A stretch of DNA of 64,000 bases from Vicingaceae bacterium. Its GTDB lineage: Bacteria; Bacteroidota; Bacteroidia; Flavobacteriales_E; Vicingaceae. Below are positions 53,775 through 62,521 of the stretch, one piece after another. The notes beneath the pieces are model-generated. The model saw nothing but the letters and a program-made list of their open reading frames with translations. It was not told the DNA's origin and made no database searches. The stretch covers positions 62,001-126,000 of the forward strand of contig JAOKCF010000004.1 in assembly GCA_028245195.1 (NCBI GenBank). Direction: 5' to 3'. The first letter of the stretch is position 1. Each line of letters begins with the position of its first letter. Both the position numbers and the translations under genes were made by a program.

Positions 53775-54306
53775 GACTAGTTATTTTTAGTTTTTCTAAT
53801 TCGTTTTGCATCCACTTTCTTGACTTCGCTAATTGAGATCGAGAAGTACTTTCTGTAATGTCGAGCATTTCTCCTATCTCTTTATGGATAAACACCTCTA
53901 TTACAAATAGGTTATAACCCATTCTGTATCCTTCAGGTAATTTTTGTATTAAAGCCAAAAGTTCTTTTTCACCTAAATTGCTTACCGCTTTTGATTGAAC
54001 AACTTTGTCTTGGTAATCTTCGATACCTAGCTTTTCTTGCTTAAAGCTTGACTTTCTACAATAATTTAGAGCAGTGTTTATAATGATTCTTCTAATCCAC
54101 CCTTCAAAGGAGTTATTAAACTTGAAAGACATTATGTTGTCAAAAACTTTTATAAAGCCGTCTTGCGAAATGTCTTGCGCTTCAGAGGCGTGCTTTGCAT
54201 AACGTAGGCAGACATAATACATTTTTGGCGAGTAGGTCTCACACAAATATCTTTGAGCAGATTTTTGCTCATCAATACATCCTTGTATGATTTTTTCTTC
54301 GGCCAT
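53767..54306 (-). CDS. ECF sigma factor of the broken sigma/anti-sigma pair
   Basis: A 179-residue factor. Region 2 has MYYVCLRYAKHASEAQDISQDG and FEGWIRRIIINTALNYCRK. Region 4 has LPEGYRMGYNLFVIEVFIHK, then EIGEMLDITESTSRSQLAKSRK, intact. Its likely membrane partner downstream is dead, so its activity is either unregulated or lost. No intact lesion is seen in this gene itself. Whether it is still functional is unknown. Confidence 0.88.
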   Translation of the reverse strand: MAEEKIIQGCIDEQKSAQRYLCETYSPKMYYVCLRYAKHASEAQDISQDGFIKVFDNIMSFKFNNSFEGWIRRIIINTALNYCRKSSFKQEKLGIEDYQDKVVQSKAVSNLGEKELLALIQKLPEGYRMGYNLFVIEVFIHKEIGEMLDITESTSRSQLAKSRKWMQNELEKLKITSHV

Positions 54307-54424
54307 ATCGTTGTGATAAACCTTTTACGCACCTAATCCTTAGATAAGGGATGTAGCTTAATCTAAAAACGCTGCCTGGTCTTCACTAGATAAGATATAA
54401 TACTGAAAAGGAAATTGTTGCAAG

Positions 54425-55414
54425 TTACATTTTACCGGAAGCAACTAAGTATTCTGCGATTTGAATTGCATTTGTTGCAGCACCTTTGCGCAAATTATCC
54501 GAAACAATCCAAAGGTTGAGGCTATTTCCCGCGCTTTCATCTCTTCTAATCCTTCCCACAAAAACTTCGTCTTGCTCCTTTTTATAAAAAGGCATGGGGT
54601 ATTCATTTTTAGCTGGATTGTCATGAACTACAACCCCTTCTGTGTGATTCAAAATAGACTTAATAGACGCTATATTAAAGTCATTCTTAAAGGTAACGTT
54701 TACTGATTCGGAATGACCACCAATAACAGGAATTCTCACCGCTGTTGCAGTTACTCTTAAGTTAGGTGCGTTTAAAATTTTTCGGCTTTCTAGAACCAAC
54801 TTCATTTCTTCTTTAGTGTAATCGTTTTCTAAAAATACATCGCACTGTGGAATTGCGTTTTGGTGAATTTGATAGCCATATGCCATTTCGCCTTCTACTC
54901 CCTTTTGCTCATTTTCTAGCTGCTGCACAGCCTTCACTCCGGTACCTGTTATGGATTGGTAGGTGGAAATAACCATTCGCTCAATTCCATATTTTTGATG
55001 AAGTGGCGACATTGCCATCATTAACTGAATGGTGGAGCAATTCGGATTTGCAATAATCTTATCCTCTTTTGTAAGTTCTTGACCATTTACTTCAGGTACA
55101 ATTAACTTCTTAGAAGGGTCCATTCGCCATGCTGAAGAGTTATCAATAACCACAGTGCCATTGGCAGCAAACTTCTCGGCAAAAGCAAGCGAAGTTTCTC
55201 CTCCGGCAGAAAAAAGGGCAATGTCTGGTTTTTCATCAATCGCATGCTGTACACTAACCACCTCAACCTCATTGCCCTTGAACGTAATTTTCTTTCCAAC
55301 AGATTTCTCCGAAGCAACCGGAAATAATTGTGTGACAGGAAAGTTTCTATCTTCTAACAAACGCAACATTACTGTTCCTACTAAACCGGTGGTCCCTACT
55401 ACTGCAACTTTCAT
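54425..55414 (-). CDS. asd: Aspartate-semialdehyde dehydrogenase
   Basis: A 329-residue enzyme making aspartate semialdehyde from aspartyl phosphate for lysine, threonine, methionine and cell-wall diaminopimelate. Seen: NADP site VGTTGLVGTVMLRLLEDRNF, catalytic Cys in NPNCSTIQLM, the TYQSITGTGVKA segment, and the general-base His in VIGGHSESV. Length is standard. It is separate from the sigma factor operon (118 bases away). The start matches the family (MKVAVVGTTG). Confidence 0.95.
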   Translation of the reverse strand: MKVAVVGTTGLVGTVMLRLLEDRNFPVTQLFPVASEKSVGKKITFKGNEVEVVSVQHAIDEKPDIALFSAGGETSLAFAEKFAANGTVVIDNSSAWRMDPSKKLIVPEVNGQELTKEDKIIANPNCSTIQLMMAMSPLHQKYGIERMVISTYQSITGTGVKAVQQLENEQKGVEGEMAYGYQIHQNAIPQCDVFLENDYTKEEMKLVLESRKILNAPNLRVTATAVRIPVIGGHSESVNVTFKNDFNIASIKSILNHTEGVVVHDNPAKNEYPMPFYKKEQDEVFVGRIRRDESAGNSLNLWIVSDNLRKGAATNAIQIAEYLVASGKM

Positions 55415-55488
55415 CTCTTCTTTCTTAACGATTAATTTACTTCAACAGCAGCCAAAATTACTAACTTTACGAAGCTTATTTTTAATAT

Positions 55489-56164
55489 ATGAATAAACTC
55501 GCTTCGCTATTCATTCTCTCTTTATTAATCGTGTTTGCATTTAAATTAAGCGCACAAACCGGTTTCTCTGACAATTTTAATGACAGCAACTTTACCTGAA
55601 ACACTATATGGAGTGGAGAAGTAAATAAGTTTGAAGTAAACACTGCCAAAGAGCTGCAACTGAACAATACAGGAGCTACCAGTAATAACGAAACCTATTT
55701 AGTAACCTCTTCCCCGGTAGTAAATTATGCTTTTGGGGAGTTTTACGTTCGCCTAGCTTTCGACCCTTCCAGCTCCAATTTTGCCAAAGTTTACCTTGTA
55801 TCTGATCAACAAAATTTAACAGCTGCACTAAACGGCTATTATGTTCAGATTGGCGGACAATCAGCAACTGTTGCTGATGTGCGCCTTTATCGACAAGATG
55901 GAATAGTAGACTCTTTATTGATTGACGGAATAGATGGAACAGTTGCAATAGCTCCTGTTGTTAAAATTAGAGTAACAAAAAATGCTGCCAACCTCTGGAG
56001 TTTATTTTTAGACCAACCGGGGACTGGCAATTCATATCAATTAGAAGGAACTTCAACTGAAAGTAAGTACAATACTAGTTCGTACTTTGGGGTATTTTGT
56101 AATTACACGTCAACTAGGTCAGATAAATTTTTCTTTGATGATTTTAAGGAGGTTCCATATTATC
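55489..56164 (+). pseudogene. Truncated remnant of a large secreted cargo-like protein
   Basis: From ATG 55489, a signal peptide (LASLFILSLLIVFAFKLSAQ) is followed by TGFSDNFNDSNFT, then TGA at 55597-55599 in place of a codon. The same frame continues as IWSGEVNKFEVNTAKELQLN, YVRLAFDPSSSNFAKVYLVS and NLWSLFLDQPGTGNSYQLEG. This is the N-terminal domain of large secreted proteins in the phylum, often followed by lamin-tail or T9SS sorting domains. The recognisable region ends near FDDFKEVPYY at ~56160, where the convergent photolyase gene begins, so most of the protein is gone. Confidence 0.75.
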
Positions 56165-56176
56165 AATGTGTTAAAT

Positions 56177-57721
56177 TTAAATTGAATTTATATTCTCTAA
56201 AATATGCTGAGCGCGCTCTAGTAGCTGGACTTTTTGTTCTGGGTCTTGCTTTTTCCAGTTTGCAACCATCATTCCCATACGGTGATTATTTTCCCACTTA
56301 TCAAGGTGCCGATCAATAAAATTCCAGTAAAGCGAATTAAACGGACAGGCTTTTTCCCCTACTTTGTCTTTTTTAGAATAGTAACAAGTCCCACAATAAT
56401 TACTCATTTTGTCAATGTAATTCGCCGAAGAAACATAAGGTTTGGTTGCAACCAAACCACCGTCTGCCCATTGGCTCATACCTCGTGTATTGGGAAGCTC
56501 TACCCACTGAATGGCGTCCACATAGATTCCCAAGTACCAGTCGTCCACTTGTTGCGGATCGATTCCTGCGAGCAATGCAAAATTTCCGGTAACCATTAAC
56601 CGCTGAATATGGTGTGCATAAGAATAGTCTAACGATTGTTGAATGGACTGTCGCATGCAATTCATTTTTGTTTTTCCATCCCAATAGAATTCTGGAAGTG
56701 CGTTGGTATGATTCAGTTGGTTTTCATTTTCATAGTCAGGCATTTTTGCCCAATAAATTCCACGCATGTATTCTCGCCAACCTATTATCTGCCTTACAAA
56801 CCCCTCCACTTGAGAAATATCAATTGTATCCTGATTTTTTTCCCAATGCTCAATAACTCTATTTACTACCTCTTTTGGTGAAAGAATTTTAGAGTTCATT
56901 AAAAAAGAAAGTCTAGAGTGATACAAACTCCACTCCCCAACAACCATGGCATCTTGAAAGTCTCCAAACAGCGGAAGACACTCTTGAACAAAAAAGTCAA
57001 GCATTTCTTCCCCCTCACTTCGGGTTACCGGCCAAATGAAACTTTTAGCATCAATGGTTCCAATAGTTTTTACGTTTTGTTCTTCCAGCATTTTCACAAC
57101 ATCAGAAACGTCTCTTTGAAATAACTTCGGTGAAGTTGGCTTGTGGTTCTTGGGTAGCTTTTTTCTGTTGGTTTGGTCAAAATTCCATTTTCCTCCAATC
57201 GGCTTTTCGTCAGAATCTAGAAGTACTTGGTGCTTTTTTCGCATTTCTCGATAAAAGCTCTCCATTAGCCAGCCTTTACTTTTCTTTTTATCGAATAACT
57301 CTTTCATTTCTAACCTTTCCGTATAAAAATGCTCTGAACTCACTCCATTTATTTCTGCAGACAACTCTTTGTGCAAACTCCCCAACTCCTGATCCAACCG
57401 ATATTCATCTGGCTGCTGATACTCTATTTGCTCGAACTGGTTCTTTGAAACAATACTTTTTAAGTTTTTTGTATAGGTTTGTTCGTTTTTTGGGTCATCT
57501 AATTTTAAGTAGATTACTTGATGTCCTAGTTCTTCCAACTTTTTCGCAAATGACCTCATACCAACAAAAAAGGAAACCACCTTTTGTATGTGATGCTTTA
57601 CGTAATCTGTTTCGGACCTCAACTCCAGTAGAGTGTAGGTTACGTTTTTATTCTTTTCAGAATACCAACTGTGATTGATGTTGAGCTGATCTCCCAACAC
57701 AAGGCGTAACGTTTTTTTCAT
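56177..57721 (-). CDS. Fe-S cluster photolyase/cryptochrome-related protein (DPRP family)
   Basis: About 514 residues from ATG 57721; an in-frame start at 57742 lacks family support. It begins KTLRLVLGDQLNINHSWY, typical of the deoxyribodipyrimidine photolyase-related family. The C-terminal part has a Cys cluster, YCGTCYYSKKDKVGEKACPF, for a 4Fe-4S centre. These prokaryotic proteins repair (6-4) photoproducts or act as light sensors. It is alone on this strand with a cargo remnant at its 3' end. Together with the class I photolyase and DASH protein it gives three photolyase-type genes in 37 kb. Confidence 0.93.
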   Translation of the reverse strand: MKKTLRLVLGDQLNINHSWYSEKNKNVTYTLLELRSETDYVKHHIQKVVSFFVGMRSFAKKLEELGHQVIYLKLDDPKNEQTYTKNLKSIVSKNQFEQIEYQQPDEYRLDQELGSLHKELSAEINGVSSEHFYTERLEMKELFDKKKSKGWLMESFYREMRKKHQVLLDSDEKPIGGKWNFDQTNRKKLPKNHKPTSPKLFQRDVSDVVKMLEEQNVKTIGTIDAKSFIWPVTRSEGEEMLDFFVQECLPLFGDFQDAMVVGEWSLYHSRLSFLMNSKILSPKEVVNRVIEHWEKNQDTIDISQVEGFVRQIIGWREYMRGIYWAKMPDYENENQLNHTNALPEFYWDGKTKMNCMRQSIQQSLDYSYAHHIQRLMVTGNFALLAGIDPQQVDDWYLGIYVDAIQWVELPNTRGMSQWADGGLVATKPYVSSANYIDKMSNYCGTCYYSKKDKVGEKACPFNSLYWNFIDRHLDKWENNHRMGMMVANWKKQDPEQKVQLLERAQHILENINSI

Positions 57722-57811
57722 AATAACTAAACCTACTGTCAAAGAATAAAGTTTTATTCAAATGAACATTTTTTTATTCATTAGTGTTTCAAGATACCAA
57801 CCTAGAAAAAT

Positions 57812-58399
57812 ATGATAATTGGAATAGATTATGGTGCAAAAATGGCAGGAACTACGGTAATTGCTCGAATGTATGATCACAATAAAGTTGATTTTTTTGC
57901 TTCAGCAAAAAACCAAGATGCTGACCAGTTTATAAAAGATTTCATTGCATCTAACGAAGATGTTTGGTTGGCCTATTTAGATGCTCCACTATCATTGCCA
58001 AAAGTGTATTCTCAAGGCGGCACTAAAGGAAATTATTTTTACAGAGAGGCTGATAAAGCTACGGGTGCCATGTCTCCCATGTTCTTAGGCGGATTAACAG
58101 CTAGAGCAATGAAGTTATCTGTTGAGTTGGGAATACTTGGTGTGAAGGTTGTGGAAACGTACCCTTCTAAATTGGCAGAAGTTTTAAAACTGAAAGATAA
58201 AAACTACAAAAAAGACAGACATCAAATAGCTGCTTTGTGCGAAGAACTTAAAGAAATTAGTGGATTTATGTTTGACAACGAAGAAGTATTAACGTGGCAT
58301 CACTTTGATTCTTTACTATGCCTTTATTCTGCAAAGCGCCACGAAATTCAAGCTTCAATGGTTTTTGGAAATGTAGAAGAAGGTACAATTACTGTTTAG
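57812..58399 (+). CDS. DUF429 protein, predicted RNase H-like nuclease
   Basis: A 195-residue protein of the DUF429 family, predicted to have an RNase H-like fold. An early acidic residue lies in IIGIDYGAKMAGTTVIARM (Asp5). Another is in LAYLDAPLSLPKVYSQGG, and a final one near WHHFDSLLCLYSAKR. The function is unproven. It starts 90 bases from the DPRP start, in opposite direction. Its 3' end overlaps the 3' end of crtZ by 11 bases. Confidence 0.85.
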   Translation: MIIGIDYGAKMAGTTVIARMYDHNKVDFFASAKNQDADQFIKDFIASNEDVWLAYLDAPLSLPKVYSQGGTKGNYFYREADKATGAMSPMFLGGLTARAMKLSVELGILGVKVVETYPSKLAEVLKLKDKNYKKDRHQIAALCEELKEISGFMFDNEEVLTWHHFDSLLCLYSAKRHEIQASMVFGNVEEGTITV

Positions 58400-58853
58400 A
58401 AACGGTCGCTTCCTTAAAGTATTTCGAGGGCACTACCAACATTCCGAAACACTCTCCCTCTGCTTTTCCTAAATGTTTATGGTGAACTTTGTGCGCTTTA
58501 CGAATGGCTCGAAAGTAGCCGTTATCAGTCCTTTTTAGCCAATTTAAGCGTTGATGAATAAAGATATCATGTACAGCAAAATAAGCCATACCGTAAAATA
58601 GAATTCCAAGTCCCATAGAAATTCCATATTCAAAAACACCCTCTCCCCAAGCAATAACAAGCCCAGTACTAACTGCTGCATAAAAAATAAAAAAAGTGTC
58701 ATTCCGCTCAAACCAGCCTTTTTTAGGCTGATGATGGTCTTTATGTAACACCCAAAGAAATCCGTGCATAATATATTTATGTGAAAACCAAGCCATAAAT
58801 TCCATAATAAAAAATGTAACTATGGTAATTAATAAGTGAATCAGAATATTCAT
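58389..58853 (-). CDS. crtZ: Beta-carotene hydroxylase CrtZ
   Basis: A 154-residue integral membrane di-iron hydroxylase that adds 3-hydroxyl groups to beta-carotene rings, forming zeaxanthin. The four His boxes are present: HKYIMHG, HKDHHQP, HDIFIHQR and HKVHHKH. TM helices at 5-25 and 60-95 are seen. It is 35 kb from crtI/crtB and not in their operon. A perfect -7 box lies 5 bases before its ATG. The pathway also needs a lycopene cyclase, not in this window. Confidence 0.93.
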   Translation of the reverse strand: MNILIHLLITIVTFFIMEFMAWFSHKYIMHGFLWVLHKDHHQPKKGWFERNDTFFIFYAAVSTGLVIAWGEGVFEYGISMGLGILFYGMAYFAVHDIFIHQRLNWLKRTDNGYFRAIRKAHKVHHKHLGKAEGECFGMLVVPSKYFKEATVSKQ

Positions 58854-58858
58854 AATTG

Positions 58859-58866
58859 CAAACTTA
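58859..58866 (-). promoter_or_regulatory. -7 box abutting the crtZ start codon
   Basis: TAAGTTTG on the minus strand is a perfect TAnnTTTG match, with 5 bases between it and the ATG. Confidence 0.4.
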
Positions 58867-58911
58867 CACCCATAGAGCGTAACAATTAATAATCAATTTT
58901 GTTATTAGTAA

Positions 58912-59463
58912 ATGAAAAATGAGCTAGGTCGGGTTTTTATATTTTTTTTGGGTGCTGTTGTAATTTTTGTCTCCTTGTTTGCGGTGTTTGGCCCAAAGGG
59001 TAAAAAAATAAATCTCAAAGAGATAGAGTTTAGCACAACTAAGTCAAGTGAGCTGTATTTTAAAAACATGCGCTCCTACTTTTATGATAAGGAAGAAATA
59101 AATGATTCAAAGTTTCTATTATATAGAATCAATAGTCGGGAAAAGGACAGTAATAAAGTATCGCTACAATTTTTATTAGTTCATAATTGGTTGCTAAACG
59201 AATGTTACCTGATTGCAGAGCCACAGAACGTTGGTTTACAAGTAGAGTGGGAATACGAAGACGAGCTTGGAACCATCAAATTGACTGGAGAAAATAATAG
59301 AGCTCACTTTGTGTTTGGTGCAGAAATATTTGAACAACTGGAAAGAAATGCCACGTTATGGTGGATTGATTCAGACACTAAAAAGGTACTTCCGGAAGCA
59401 GAAAAATCTTCTTTAAAAACAAGCCTAAAAGACTATTTTAAGTTAGTGGGAAAGTTACGGTAG
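58912..59463 (+). CDS. Hypothetical membrane-anchored protein
   Basis: A 183-residue protein with one N-terminal TM (VFIFFLGAVVIFVSLFAVFG). A largely polar domain follows (TKSSELYFKNMRSYFYDKEE; LTGENNRAHFVFGAEIFEQL) with mixed beta/alpha pattern. No family is recognised. It is divergent from crtZ and convergent with the disrupted acetylation gene. The tail could be in the periplasm. Confidence 0.6.
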   Translation: MKNELGRVFIFFLGAVVIFVSLFAVFGPKGKKINLKEIEFSTTKSSELYFKNMRSYFYDKEEINDSKFLLYRINSREKDSNKVSLQFLLVHNWLLNECYLIAEPQNVGLQVEWEYEDELGTIKLTGENNRAHFVFGAEIFEQLERNATLWWIDSDTKKVLPEAEKSSLKTSLKDYFKLVGKLR

Positions 59464-59468
59464 GGATT

Positions 59469-60953
59469 TTAACGACCCAGTTTTTTATTCACTACCCAGA
59501 TAGCATCGTCTCGCAGTGTTTTTTCTAAGGCTTCGTTTCTTCTTATTGCCTTTTCCTTTATTTGAGCCAACAATTTAGGTGTAGCTTTTATTGCGCTCAT
59601 TACCCTTTGAACCTCTGCTTCATAATCGAAGTTAATTAACCATTCATTCTTTAGCTTCCTTTTAATTAAAGCTCTCTCCATTTGCGAAACGGTATATCCA
59701 AGTACTGGACCTATTTTTTTTGCTCTGTCTTTTATTTCTGGGTCTGCTGAAAGCTGCTCATAAAGAGGCTGCTTCTCTTCAGTAATTTTGTTTTTCCCTG
59801 TGAAATGGTCGTACAAGTCTTCAATAAATCCGTAACCAGTAATTTTTAAATTTTCCTCCGTCATTTCTAACAATACCATGTCTCTTTTTTCGAGCTCTAT
59901 CTCCAAATCCAACTCTTGTGTTTTAATATGATATGTTGTTAAGTATAAAGGCCATCCGAGCGTTTTGTTATAATACCAAAGGTTTTAGTTAGAAGAAAAA
60001 ACAGAATCCAAGACTGGATAAAACCCATAAAAACTTTGAATAAAGCTGTCCCCAACCCCAAGCAAGTTTGGCTTTTTCTCTTTAACATTAACAAAACTCA
60101 TTAGCGGATAGTGCAAAATATCGTCAGAAACATTCCATAGCAGGTTCATAGCTTCTCCAATATCGTAGTCTGTAAAACGATAATCAACAATCGTTAACTC
60201 TCCGATTTCTAACTGAATACTTGGAACCTCAAGCGACAATTCGTCGTTCAAAAAATCAACCAGTGTGTCTGAAATTTTTGCAACCGTGTTACCGGACCAA
60301 TGGACTCCGTTTTTCGGGAAAACTGGATATTCAAAGTATCGCTTATCTTCTAAAATAATATTCTTAGTGTCAAAAACTTTTAAGTTTCGTTTCTTAATGC
60401 CTCGCATGAAGTAGTCGTAATTCGTCATGTTCGACTTATAAATTGAAAAATACTTGGCAGGGATTTGATCTTTATAAACGGAAGCTTTACTGGGCGCAAT
60501 CATAAAAACAAATGAAATCCCTTTCTTTTGTAGCGTATCGCTTATAAACTCTGCTTTATCTAACATTGCGTCAATCTTTGACTTACCCGCAAAATCGTAT
60601 CCTAAAAATGACTTTATATCTCCTTCGGTGATTAACACATTCTCCTTGCACACTATGGTGCCGTTAGCATTTGCTTTGTCAAATAATGAGTAGTTAAGCT
60701 GGTTGTTTAACCGAATAAACCAGTTTCTAAACTCGTGATCATTTTGCCAAAATCGATCAAACGAATTTTGAAAAGATCCATCTCTTAAGTTGTTTAAGCT
60801 GAGAACAGGAACCTTTACGTTTTCTTTTTTATACTCCCCACTTAATTTGTCTTCCTCTACCAAATTAAACTTGTATTGAAAAAGTGGAATCAGCAAAGAG
60901 CAAATGATGCAGATGTAAATGATTCGTAATATTTTGGGCGAAACGTTTTTCAA
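59469..60953 (-). pseudogene. AlgJ/AlgX-like O-acetylation protein interrupted by an in-frame stop
   Basis: One 495-codon frame runs from ATG 60953 to 59469. It is stopped once by TAA (59985-59987) after SVFSSN. Upstream it has an N-terminal TM (LRIIYICIICSLLIPLFQY) and SGNH-like motifs (MIAPSKASVYKDQIPAKYF; FPKNGVHWSGN, the DxxH-like site; LLGVGDSFIQSF). The part past the stop reads NLWYYNKTLGWPLYL, then LEKRDMVLLEMTEENLKI, which completes the fold. The protein would transfer acetyl groups to a polysaccharide with AlgI. A short 322-residue product may be made, lacking the last third. Confidence 0.85.
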
Positions 60954-62361
60954 AACCTGAAATATATAAATGGATTAAACCCTGAACCTGCTAAGTTAGC
61001 AACCGACACTACAATTAAAAACACACCTACAAAGGTCTTTATCAGTTGATTTGAAAAACCAATTGAATCAACAAACCGATCGCAACCAATTGTAATTCGA
61101 TCAAAGTATAATAAAAAACTTAATGCAATGGCCATTGCCAATACCCTATAAAATTTGGCGCTTACAAAAAGATAAACATTCGAAAACTCAAACGAGAACA
61201 TGGCTGAATAATAATTAGAAGCTTGTGCGAGGTCCTCCGCCCTAAACAATACCCATCCGAACATTACAACGAAAAATATTAGAGCAATTCTTCCTAGTTT
61301 CCCTATTGGCTTTGTTAAGCGATTCAAAAACAACCTGTCAAAAATTAAAAACATTCCGTGGTATGCTCCCCAAAGCACAAAGTTCCACGATGCTCCATGC
61401 CAAAAGCCTGATATTAAAAACACAACCCACAAATTAATATAAAGTCTTGCCTTACTACTTACTCTATTTCCCCCAAGAGGGATATATAAATAATCCCGCA
61501 TCCAACTCCCTAAGGTAATGTGCCATCGTTTCCAAAACTCAGAGATACTTTGCGCTATATATGGACTGTTGAAATTCTCAGGAAACTTAAAGCCCATAAA
61601 ACGACCAAGTCCAATTGCCATATCTGAGTAGCCCGAAAAGTCAAAATAAATTTGAAAAGTATAGCAAACTATTCCTAACCAAGCAATCGAAGCGTTTAAG
61701 TCGGAGGGTTCTAAACTAAATATTAGGTCCGCCTTTCCCCCAAAACGTTCGCAATAATTACTTTTTTTGCCAATCCAATTGCGAATCTATATATTCCATA
61801 AATTCTATCATTGTAATCGCTGAACTTCCGATTATTTAATTGGTCTGCAATTTCATTATACCGAACAATAGGCCCAGCGATAAGTTGAGGGAAAAGCATG
61901 ATATACAACGCATAATCTCTTAGGCTTTTTAAAGGTGGTGCCGTTTTTCGATAAATATCAACTGAATAGCTAATTTTTTGAAATGTGAAAAAGCTAATTC
62001 CTATTGGTAAAATAATAGTCGCAATTTCATAAGTGTTGCCTTCTCCAAGCACTTCATTTAAGTTATCAATGAAGAAATTAAAGTACTTGTAGTACATTAA
62101 AAAATAGAGGTTAAACAAGATGGAAATCCACAACAAAACCAAGCGTTTTGTGGAACTAGACAGCACAATTAGATACACCAAATAGTAATCGATTATAATA
62201 CTGCCAATAGCAATAGCAATAAAGTCTGGTGCTCCCCAGTAGTAAAATAGCAAGCTAGACAATAAAGCAAAGCCGTTTTTATAACGATCACCAACTAAAT
62301 GGTAGCCAAGTAGAAAAAAGGGCAGGAAAATAAAAAGGAATACTAGACTACTAAATACCAA
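60950..62361 (-). pseudogene. AlgI-like MBOAT acyltransferase with a frameshift
   Basis: The N-terminal half (ATG 62361) has several TMs (VFLFIFLPFFLLGYHL; IGISFFTFQKISYSVDIYRK) and reaches AKKVIIANVLG. There the frame slips in GGGGGAAAGG (~61730), giving a stop at 61723. The other frame continues with KADLIFSLEPSDLNASIAWL, the MBOAT core YFDFSGYSDMAIGLG, SISEFWKRWHITLGSW and the catalytic His in FWHGASWNFVLWG. Losing one A from an A4 explains it. The end overlaps the AlgJ-like start by 4 bases. Both partners carry breaks. Confidence 0.88.
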
Positions 62362-62521
62362 TTAATTATTTCTTAGTTGCTAAAATAAACCATTTTTATT
62401 ACACTCCCTTTTTAAATATCAATTAGTTATAATTTATTGTGCTTTCAACAATCAATTTTTCCCAACTAAGTTACCCTGAAATAAATGCTTGATTTATAAT
62501 GTTTTTAACTCTCTTCTTCTT

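Noticed and set aside
56617-57678. Plus-strand frames over the Fe-S photolyase gene
   Set aside because: They are antisense shadows: Phe/Leu/Ser-rich, no family motifs.
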